Shown in pieces: positions 24,678 to 31,921 of a DNA stretch of 33,955 bases. The position numbers and the translations under genes are program-made. The notes beneath the pieces were generated by a model. The model saw only the letters and a program-made list of their open reading frames with translations. It was not told the DNA's origin and did no database searches. This DNA comes from an uncultured Clostridia bacterium (GTDB taxonomy: Bacteria; Bacillota; Clostridia; Lachnospirales; CAG-274), in the NCBI GenBank assembly GCA_944383305.1, contig CALWOZ010000027.1, forward strand, positions 1 to 33,955, in the 5' to 3' direction. How positions within the stretch are numbered: position 1 is the first letter of the stretch; every line of letters begins with the position of its first letter.

Positions 24678-26000
24678 CTAATAAAATTTCATTAATTTTT
24701 CAAGTTCAAGTTCTTCCATTTTATAATCACAATTAAACTCTTGTCCATCAATCCTACCATTGACACAATGTCCGCCATAACAAAGGGGTAATACTCTACA
24801 AACTTTACAAGAGTCCATTAATCCGCTTTTCTTACCTACCCAACAAGCGTGTTTTTCTTCATCTAATTCTATACTTCCATCATCTGTTAAATTACCGACT
24901 TTATTTTTATCATCATCTAAACAAAGTGTACATTTTAATACAGTTCCATCATAATCTATTAAATAATTTTGGTGCTTTGTAGCATAACAAATTCTGCTAA
25001 ATGGCATAGTCATAGTGTCTATTACATCATTTTTTAATCCTAAGTCTTTTAAAATATTTGCTATTCTTACAGATTCTTCTACTTTTTCATATCCACTTAC
25101 AGTATCAAGACTAGCATCGTTACTACCACCAAGTTTTTTAATTTCTTCATAATAAATAGTAAATCTATCATCAAAATTTTCTTTTATATAACGATAAAAT
25201 TCTTCTGCTCGTTTAAATACTTCTTCATTAAAGTTTGTCCTTATAATCACGCGGAATGGATATTCTGTACTAGACATATATTTTAAATTTGACATAATCT
25301 TTTCAAAGCTTCCGCTACCATCTCTGCTAATTCTATATTTGTCTTGAGTATCTGCCAATCCATCAATTGTTATTTGATAAAATAAACAATTAACCCTTGC
25401 CAACTGTTCAAAACGCTCTGGAGTAATTAATGCCCCATTTGTTGTGGCTCCAACTGAAAAATCACTTTCATATTTATCACATATTTCTTTTGCCTTTTCT
25501 AAAAATTTAATCAACTCTTTATATGGAACGAATGGCTCTCCTCCAAATAATCCTATGGAAATATTTGAATATAATTTTTCTTTTAACACATTTTCTATTA
25601 ACTTTAAGATATTATTGTATATTTGCTCACTCATATATTTATCTTCGTGATCTTCATAACAGTAAACACAACGTAAATTGCATTGTCTAGTTGTTATCAA
25701 TGTTAATTGTAATGTATTATTTCTTACAATATCTCTTTCATACAAATATCTTACATACTCAAACTCATCTTTTTTATATGGAACTAAAATTCCTTGTTCT
25801 AATAAAACTTTTTGGAATTCATTATCTTCTTCATAAAAAATAATATCATCTTTTACATATTTCTCTAATTGTTCTATTTCACTCTTTTCAAATAATTCAA
25901 TAATAGCTCCATTTACTGTATTATACAATAGATACTTTCCATCTTCTCTAGGAATAATAAAATTATAATAACTTAGCTTTAAATTTTTTTCTTCATTCAT
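24678..26000 (-). CDS. Radical SAM/SPASM peptide maturase (CcpM-like) for Cys-rich precursors
   Basis: A 440-aa enzyme. Residues about 8-90 form an N-terminal peptide-binding-like domain (KYLLYNTVNGAIIELF). The radical SAM cluster motif CNLRCVYC has Cys107, 111 and 114; FGGEPF follows at 152-157. The C-terminal SPASM domain has Cys338, 357, 360, 386, 398, 401, 407, 412 and 424, enough for two auxiliary 4Fe-4S clusters. Such enzymes install thioether or C-C/C-X crosslinks on RiPP precursors. Gly-Cys peptides beside a SPASM enzyme in Clostridia resemble the Cys-rich peptide maturase CcpM systems; this assignment is by memory of the family only. ATG with AAAAGGAAG upstream. It lies directly downstream of agr remnant C. 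Confidence 0.88.
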   Translation of the reverse strand: MNEEKNLKLSYYNFIIPREDGKYLLYNTVNGAIIELFEKSEIEQLEKYVKDDIIFYEEDNEFQKVLLEQGILVPYKKDEFEYVRYLYERDIVRNNTLQLTLITTRQCNLRCVYCYEDHEDKYMSEQIYNNILKLIENVLKEKLYSNISIGLFGGEPFVPYKELIKFLEKAKEICDKYESDFSVGATTNGALITPERFEQLARVNCLFYQITIDGLADTQDKYRISRDGSGSFEKIMSNLKYMSSTEYPFRVIIRTNFNEEVFKRAEEFYRYIKENFDDRFTIYYEEIKKLGGSNDASLDTVSGYEKVEESVRIANILKDLGLKNDVIDTMTMPFSRICYATKHQNYLIDYDGTVLKCTLCLDDDKNKVGNLTDDGSIELDEEKHACWVGKKSGLMDSCKVCRVLPLCYGGHCVNGRIDGQEFNCDYKMEELELEKLMKFY

Positions 26001-26049
26001 AATTATCTTCCTTTTATTATTTATTAATACTTTATTAACAAATATCTTA

Positions 26050-26645
26050 TTTTTCTAATATTAATACTACTCCATTACATAATAAAAAAATATAGATATA
26101 TGCATAAAGATTTGTTGTGTATAAATTATTTTAATATGCTATCTATATCTAATTAAATTATTAATATTTATAAATATTAAAGTTATACTTAAAGCAATTA
26201 AAACTAAAATTAAGTTTTTATTGTTCTTTTTGTATAAATTTTAATTTCAATTTTATCTAGTAATTTATTTTCATCTTCAATAGGTGAAGAGATAAAATTG
26301 TAAAACTAGATATTATAGATAAAAATATAATTAATAACAACTTTTTAACAATTTTATTTTAATACGTATAAACACTTATTAACATTAGTACATAATTATA
26401 GCATTTTAATTTTGTTCTTGTGTAGTATCCACCAGTATAAACTCTTGTATATATTATGTATCTATAAATAATATAACTTAAAATACCTTATTAAATAATA
26501 TATTTATTAAATCTATTATTATAAACAGCATTTATTTAAAGTCATAACTATATATTTTGTATTTTCTTTTTTTATTATGTTATTATTTGTAAGATTATTT
26601 ATTAATATTTTGTTAAAATTTATACATTATATTATTATTTTATTC
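26050..26645 (-). pseudogene. agrB: agrB remnant, copy C
   Basis: Same decayed gene as copy A, with the same Tyr in place of the catalytic His (GGYYTRTKLKC). The 3' third differs from copy A by small deletions and ends about 50 bases before the radical SAM gene, the same spacing seen between agr copies A and B and their downstream genes. Confidence 0.7.
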
Positions 26646-26764
26646 ATATAATAACATTATTTTTAAAAAAATAGTATATCGTTTATGGAAAAAATAATTT
26701 TCTAGAAACGATATACTATTTTATATTATTATGTTATATAATTATTAAGTATTATAATTTATAG
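26218..26764. repeat. 547-base direct repeat, copy 2 (first copy 16700-17246)
   Basis: Apparently identical to 16700-17246 at offset 9518. Beyond 26764 this copy lacks about 97 bases present in the other (most of the micro-ORF and its junction), then similarity resumes with mismatches up to about 27,400. Confidence 0.85.
26670..26720. promoter_or_regulatory. Palindrome C (operator-like)
   Basis: Identical to palindrome A: AATAGTATATCGTTT and AAACGATATACTATT around 21 bases. The micro-ORF that should follow on the plus strand has been reduced by a deletion to ATGAAAAAAATCAATC and runs into antisense agrC sequence. Confidence 0.6.
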
Positions 26765-26789
26765 GAGAAAAATATTATGAAAAAAATCA

Positions 26790-27133
26790 ATCTACTGAAG
26801 AAATATTTAAATCATATAGAATATTTATATCAGTTTTTACAATAATTAAGTTTTTTCTAAATATATCAGTATTATTTAATTTATTTATGTACTTTAATAC
26901 TTCTTCATAATTTATATCTAAAATTAATTTATTTATATAATAAATATATTTTTTTATATTGTGTTTTAATAAGTTTAAATTTTCAAAATTTTCTTTTATT
27001 GGTTCAAACTGCTCTATATAATTTAAATATTTTTGTTCTAATATATTTTTTCTTCTTTTTAATATTTTTTTAAATATTCTATTAAACCATTTTCAACCTC
27101 AACACAACAATCATTATCATCTATATTTAACAT
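26790..27133 (-). pseudogene. agrA-agrC fusion remnant, copy C
   Basis: Behind GGAGGT, an intact ATG (27131-27133) reads MLNIDDNDCCVEVENGLIEY and then stops because one extra A (27062-27070 run) shifts the frame. Compared with copy A, 12 bases of the receiver start (AIVD) are missing. The following agrC-type sequence, with an altered H-box (LLKHNIKKY), carries further stops. Not functional. Confidence 0.65.
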
Positions 27134-27267
27134 ATGATATACCTCCAAATATTGTATAAATATATATAACAATTTTTTAACAATTTTCTATATATTATTA
27201 TATAATATTCTATTTTAAGTTTCAATATCTGCATATTTATAAATATTATATCTTAAAACACTATTTT

Positions 27268-28455
27268 TTACCTTTCATATCCTTTGTCTTGGTTTTTTAA
27301 ATACAATTCTTTTCTTGCGTCTTTTGATAATTCTACTTTTACAATATTATAATTTTTTCTTTCATCTTCTTGTTTAGAATAAAAAGGCTTATTAAATCAA
27401 ATATTATTTGTTTAATAAGCTCTTTCTGTTTTGTTTTTATTGTTTCTTCTTTTTTAAATTCAGTTTCTAGCCTGTTTATAGATTTTACAATACCTAAAAT
27501 TTTGTTAGCTATTATCTTTTCTATTTCTTTTCTATATTTTTCTTCTTGTTGATTAAGGTTTTTGTCCGAATAGAATCTTGCAATATCTAGTTTAGATTTT
27601 ATATAATCATCTGCTAATTTTTTTATATCAGCATTATTTTCAAGAACATAACTAACCAGCTTGTCAACTTCTTCTTTAACTTGTGGCTCTAAAAGTTTAT
27701 AAACAATTCTACCTTTAGGTATCATTTGTTTTATTTTATAACTTTCATTAAAAATATGCTCTATAAGTTCATTATCTAGTTTTGAATTTTTTTCAGTAAA
27801 CATACCTTTTTCTTTTAGTTTAATATACTTTTTATTATCAAGTAGTTTTATATCATTTATAAAGTCATCAACTAATTTGTCTGTAATCTCCCTAACATTT
27901 TTAACTGCTAAATCTTTTGCCTTTGCATACTCAAGTATTTCGTCTGCAAAAGTATCTTTTATTAGCCTTTTTCTTATTTTATTCGGTATGTTGGGGTTAC
28001 TTTTTGAGATTTATCCAAAAAAAGTATATGGGTATGATAGTTTATATCTTTTTCGTGTACTGCACATATAAACTCAAAATTTTCTCGTTTTATATTGTTT
28101 TCTTCTCTTATTGTGTTTATATGTTTTCTTATATATCTTTCCCAAGCCTTCAAATCTTCTAACCCTAACTTTTTTGTTGTTTCTTTTTTTATAGATATAA
28201 TACCCTCATAAATAGTAATTCCTTTTTTAGTATTTTCTAAAACTACTTTTGCTATATCCTTACTATCTTCAAAATGTAAAATATCAGCAGTACCAACCTT
28301 GCCTATAAGTCCCGTTCTACGCTCTATATTTTTTAATACTTTAGGACGGTGTCCTATATATAAAGTATAGTTATGATTTAGTCTTGCTCTTTTTTCTTTA
28401 TTTTTTACTTCTAAGTTTTTTATTTCTTGTGTATATATTATTTTTGAAATATTAT
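27268..28455 (-). pseudogene. MobP3-type relaxase, truncated and frameshifted
   Basis: A decayed relaxase in three frames. First part (about 27980-28455): YIGHRPKVLKNIERRTGLIG, LGLEDLKAWERYIRKHINTI, ENFEFICAVHEKDINYHTHI, the metal-binding histidine region of MobP relaxases. Second (27339-27985): RKRLIKDTFADEILEYAK, YKIKQMIPKGRIVYKLLEPQ and a helical C-terminal region; a 154-aa ATG-initiated frame (27339-27803) is part of this. Third (27268-27375): FYSKQEDERKNYNIVKVELS to the natural stop. Two one-base lesions lie near 27,985 and in TTTTT near 27,385. The N-terminal about 60 residues, with the catalytic Tyr, are missing. It would have nicked oriT for the VirD4/T4SS module at the other end of the window. 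Confidence 0.8.
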
Positions 28456-28473
28456 CACCTCTAATATTTTATA

Positions 28474-30117
28474 TTAAATATTAATTTTTTCTTTAATCTG
28501 TTCATAACTACCTATAGTTTCAATTTTACCATTATCTATAAATATAATTTTATCTGCTTTTTTTAGTATATTTTCATTTAATCTATGTAATATCATAATA
28601 ACTGTTTTATCCTCTAAACTTAATATATAATTTTCTATTTCAAGTGCTGTAGAATTATCTAATTGAGATGTAAATTCATCTAATAATAAAATATTGGATT
28701 CTTTTAATAAAGCTCTAACTAAAGTTATTCTTTGTTTTTCTCCACCAGATAAACTATTTAAGTTTTCATAATCAAACTCACCACTATGTAATGCATCTAT
28801 AAATTTTTCTAATTTTAGTTTTTTTAATAACTTATATAATTTATCATCTTTATTTTCTTCTAAAACTATATTATTATATAAAGTATCATAAAATAAAAAT
28901 GGAGATTGCCTAACAATACATAAATTTTTATACAAATCTTCATTATAAATTTTTTGTAAATCAATATCATCAATAAATATATTTCCTGTATATTGTGTAA
29001 TTTTAGATAATGTATTTATTAAAGTTGATTTTCCAGAACCACTTTTTCCTATTATTATATATTTTTTATTTTTTTCTATCTTAAGATTAACATTTTCCAA
29101 AATGTATTTATTATTATTTACAACACTTAAATTTTTAAAAGTTATATTATTTTCAAAATGCTTTAAATTTACACTTTGTTCATTATTGTTTTTTTCATTT
29201 AAAATACTTTTAATCTTTTGCCTAATTTCTTTAGATGATTTTATTTCAGATATAGTTTCTGATAAACTCATAAGTGGCGATGTTACATAAACCATTAATT
29301 GTGAAGATAATAATATCCCACCTATGTGTAATTTACCTAATAAAACTAATATAGATGACATTATTAGTGTTCCTATATACATAATATTACCAACTAAATA
29401 TGATAAACAATTTATTAAGATGTTAAAGTTTATAGATTGTGCTTTTATATTTTGATTTTTTATATTTTGTCTATTATGCTTTACTTTAACACTATTCTCA
29501 ATATTGAAAGTTTTAATAATTTCAAATCCTAAAAATATATTTTTAATATTTGAAATATATTTCTCATTTATTGATGAACTTTTTGCTACTAATTTGCTAG
29601 ATTTATTACCTAGAAAATATGGTATTAACATTTGAATAAAGCATAAAAATAATATAACTAATGTTAAATAAATATCTATATTTATTATTAAATATAATGA
29701 TACCAAAAATGATATTATTTCATAATAAGATATAAGAACTATATTAAAGTATGAATTTTCTAATATATTTATATCATTTAAAAATATATTATCAAAATAA
29801 GAATTATCATAAGTATTAAAACTATAAAAATCTTTATTCAATATTTTATCTATTAAATCATTCTTTAAATTTAATGATATATCTCTTATTTTTTTACTTT
29901 TTAATATTTTGTAAGCATAATCTAATATTACACTAGAAAATATATATATTATAGAAATAGATAAAACAGTCTTAAACTTACTTATATTACCAGAAACAGC
30001 TGTGTCTAGTATAAATTGCATAATATAAGAAATGCCTATAGTAAATATAGCTGATATAGGAGCTAATAAAAAAAACAAAATAGTTATAATATCTAATTTA
30101 AAAATATATTTTAACAT
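28474..30117 (-). CDS. ABC exporter of the single-Cys RiPP operon
   Basis: A 547-aa type I ABC exporter half-transporter. Six membrane segments over about 10-280 (for example IITILFFLLAPISAIFTIGI). ATPase domain: Walker A GKSGSGKS at 357-364, signature LSGGE at 456-460, Walker B NILLLDE at 475-481 and switch His511. The residue after the catalytic Glu is Phe (DEF) instead of the usual Pro. There is no C39 peptidase domain. ATG with AGGTGAG upstream. It follows the precursor gene by 91 bases that hold a stem-loop. It probably exports the modified 25-aa peptide and may confer self-protection. Confidence 0.87.
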   Translation of the reverse strand: MLKYIFKLDIITILFFLLAPISAIFTIGISYIMQFILDTAVSGNISKFKTVLSISIIYIFSSVILDYAYKILKSKKIRDISLNLKNDLIDKILNKDFYSFNTYDNSYFDNIFLNDINILENSYFNIVLISYYEIISFLVSLYLIINIDIYLTLVILFLCFIQMLIPYFLGNKSSKLVAKSSSINEKYISNIKNIFLGFEIIKTFNIENSVKVKHNRQNIKNQNIKAQSINFNILINCLSYLVGNIMYIGTLIMSSILVLLGKLHIGGILLSSQLMVYVTSPLMSLSETISEIKSSKEIRQKIKSILNEKNNNEQSVNLKHFENNITFKNLSVVNNNKYILENVNLKIEKNKKYIIIGKSGSGKSTLINTLSKITQYTGNIFIDDIDLQKIYNEDLYKNLCIVRQSPFLFYDTLYNNIVLEENKDDKLYKLLKKLKLEKFIDALHSGEFDYENLNSLSGGEKQRITLVRALLKESNILLLDEFTSQLDNSTALEIENYILSLEDKTVIMILHRLNENILKKADKIIFIDNGKIETIGSYEQIKEKINI

Positions 30118-30139
30118 ATACTCACCTACCTAGTTAAAT

Positions 30140-30189
30140 AAATAAAAGTTTAAAACTTAGTTTATAAATTAAGTTTTAAACTTTTATTT
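30140..30189. terminator. 20-bp perfect stem-loop between precursor and exporter
   Basis: Arms 30140-30159 and 30170-30189 are exact reverse complements around a ten-base loop (GTTTATAAAT). The minus-strand side continues TTTATTTATTT. It sits between the precursor and exporter genes, where partial terminators or stabilising hairpins in peptide operons keep precursor levels above transporter levels. Confidence 0.65.
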
Positions 30190-30208
30190 TACCTAAATTA
30201 ATTTAAAT

Positions 30209-30286
30209 TTAGATTCTTTGACTTGAAAAACGTCCAACTCCACAACCTCTAGGAGTTACTTCTCTAGCTTCAACAATAATTCTCAT
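30209..30286 (-). CDS. 25-aa RiPP precursor with a single Cys
   Basis: A micro-gene that automated calling can miss. ATG 30284-30286 overlaps the radical SAM stop as ATGA, with AAAGGAGG eight bases upstream, so translation is strong and coupled. The peptide begins MRIIVEAREV and ends TPRGCGVGRFSSQRI. It has one Cys in a GCGVGR context and no recognisable signal peptide or double-Gly leader; the acidic N-terminal half would be the leader. Position directly between a SPASM enzyme and an ABC exporter makes it the obvious substrate. It does not match a precursor class known to me. Confidence 0.8.
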   Translation of the reverse strand: MRIIVEAREVTPRGCGVGRFSSQRI

Positions 30287-31542
30287 TGGTATTCACCTCC
30301 TTTCAAATATATAAAATTACGTATATATGTATCTATATCATAATCTATAAAGTTACACTGGCATTCACCTTTACAAAATTTAAATCCTCCACATAAAAAT
30401 AAATATTTACAATTAAGACATTTTTCATTTTCTGAGATATTTTTTTTCTTTTTATACTTTCCTAAAATTAAATCTATATCTGATATATTAGATATGTCTT
30501 TAATATTATGAAAGCGTTTTTTGTAATTCCAAGCATTACATAAACCTAGTTCACCAGTTGAAAAAACTTTTATCCCATAATCAGAAAATGCAGAACAATC
30601 AAAAGTACTTAAATTTATATCTGAATTAAAATTTTCTGGAAAAGTGTTCATTTCAAAATTAGTTTTTATTTTCTTAAACTCTTTTATATCTAATGTATTT
30701 TTAAAAGTATTAAACCCATAATTCTGTAAGTAAGCTAATTCTAAAAAAAATGGATATTGTAATTCAACTTTTAAATTATTATAGAAAGAGCTTAATATTT
30801 GTATATTATTATGATGACAATTATATCTAATATTCAAATTTATATTATCTGATAAAAAGTACTCTCTTAATGATTTTAGATTTTGTAAAATTTCATCATA
30901 ACTCCCTTTATTATTTTTAAAGCATCTTACTTCATTATGATCTGATTTATCTGTTAAAGTTATCGATATTATAGTATCAAAATTAATTAAATCATTTAGT
31001 ATTTCATCTGATAAGAGTGTCCCATTTGTGTCAATAATTATTTTTATTTTTAAATTTTCAATAGTTCTTAAACTTTTTAATAAATATTTTAACTCATTAT
31101 AAGCTATTAGCGGTTCTCCACCTATAATATTTATTACTAAAAATTGTATTTTTTGTGATTTTTCAATAACAATATTTATATAGTTTATTATACAATCTAT
31201 TACTTCATTTGAAATTACACTATTACTATTAAAATCATTTTGATAACAATATAGACAACTTAAATTACATAATTCAGTTAGAGATATTGTAATATTTAAA
31301 GTATCATCTGAAAATTTAATTTTATTTAATTCATTTAAAACTTCGTTTTTTGATACAAAAAATTTATTTTTCTTTAAAAACGTGATTTCATCTTCACTTA
31401 AATATTCTAATTCTAATTTATTTTCATAAAAAAAATTATTACATAAAGTTACTATACAACTATTTATAGTATTAAATAAAATTATTTCTGAACTTTTATC
31501 ATTTTCTATTAATAAAACGTATGGGCTTAAATCAATTACCAT
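30283..31542 (-). CDS. Radical SAM/SPASM peptide maturase of the single-Cys RiPP operon
   Basis: A 419-aa enzyme. The N-terminal domain (about 1-80, with SEIILFNTINSCIVTL) is a short peptide-binding-like region. The radical SAM motif CNLSCLYC has Cys92, 96 and 99, with GGEP at 141-144. SPASM cysteines are Cys316, 335, 375, 378, 384, 390, 394 and 396; the last ones are unusually close (CKGECQC). It likely crosslinks the 25-aa peptide encoded in overlap with its 3' end. It is distinct from the enzyme at 24678. ATG with AAAGGAG upstream, about 135 bases from the palindrome at 31676-31727. Confidence 0.87.
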   Translation of the reverse strand: MVIDLSPYVLLIENDKSSEIILFNTINSCIVTLCNNFFYENKLELEYLSEDEITFLKKNKFFVSKNEVLNELNKIKFSDDTLNITISLTELCNLSCLYCYQNDFNSNSVISNEVIDCIINYINIVIEKSQKIQFLVINIIGGEPLIAYNELKYLLKSLRTIENLKIKIIIDTNGTLLSDEILNDLINFDTIISITLTDKSDHNEVRCFKNNKGSYDEILQNLKSLREYFLSDNINLNIRYNCHHNNIQILSSFYNNLKVELQYPFFLELAYLQNYGFNTFKNTLDIKEFKKIKTNFEMNTFPENFNSDINLSTFDCSAFSDYGIKVFSTGELGLCNAWNYKKRFHNIKDISNISDIDLILGKYKKKKNISENEKCLNCKYLFLCGGFKFCKGECQCNFIDYDIDTYIRNFIYLKGGEYQ

Positions 31543-31675
31543 TTTTTAATACTCCTTTATATTTATAATAATGAATATTTCTGATTATTATAAAATTTTA
31601 ATTATTTATTATAATTTAATACCTAATAATATACACAATTAACTTTTTTCGTATTTTATCATAACAGAATATAAA

Positions 31676-31727
31676 AATAGTATATTATTTATGGAATAAA
31701 AATATTTTCCACAAATAATATACTATT
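31676..31727. promoter_or_regulatory. Palindrome D, operator in the divergent micro-ORF/radical SAM intergenic region
   Basis: AATAGTATATTATTT (31676-31690) and AAATAATATACTATT (31713-31727) are exact reverse complements around 22 bases, with inner TGGAA/TTCCA. Compared with palindromes A and C, CG has become TA in both arms, so the symmetry is conserved. On each side the arm overlaps where a -35 would be, with -10-like sequences outward: TATGAT on the minus strand (about 31661-31666), TATATT/TATTAT on the plus strand. This is the layout of an activator site serving two divergent promoters. Confidence 0.6.
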
Positions 31728-31784
31728 TTAAATTATTATATTATAAAATTATTTATTATTATATTTTTTAGGAGGTATAAATAT

Positions 31785-31919
31785 ATGAGAAAATTTAAAA
31801 CTATACTTTGTCTTATTTTTATTTTTACTTTATTAACTTCTAACTTAAAGTTATCAACTTTTAATTCTAATAAAAATGATATTGAAAATTTCTGTGATAA
31901 TGAATTTAAAAAACAATAA
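31785..31919 (+). CDS. 44-aa secreted micro-peptide, candidate signalling peptide
   Basis: A plus-strand micro-gene with TTAGGAGG eight bases upstream of ATG 31785 and stop 31917-31919. MRKFKTILCLIFIFTLLTSN is a signal-peptide-like N-terminus; the mature part is polar and ends ENFCDNEFKKQ. It is convergent with the XRE-TPR regulator gene, whose stop lies two bases away, and divergent from the radical SAM gene across palindrome D. Size and build resemble exported precursors of RRNPP signalling peptides such as PapR, but sequence alone does not prove signalling. Truncated copies occur at 17259 and 26777. Confidence 0.6.
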   Translation: MRKFKTILCLIFIFTLLTSNLKLSTFNSNKNDIENFCDNEFKKQ

Positions 31920-31921
31920 TT

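Noticed and set aside
26777..26830. Plus-strand peptide gene after palindrome C
   Set aside because: After ATGAAAAAAATC the sequence is antisense agrC, and the signal-peptide part is deleted.
27339..27803. A stand-alone 154-aa protein
   Set aside because: Its frame extends upstream without a stop into relaxase sequence, and its end is created by a frameshift seen against the copy at 17.9 kb, so it is only part of the relaxase pseudogene.
27877..28162. Two plus-strand open frames over the relaxase remnant
   Set aside because: Both are the complement of relaxase coding sequence and lack ribosome binding sites.
31785..31919. Micro-peptide as an AgrD homologue
   Set aside because: It has a Cys, but lacks the VP and LH positions and the charged tail, and no agrB is adjacent.
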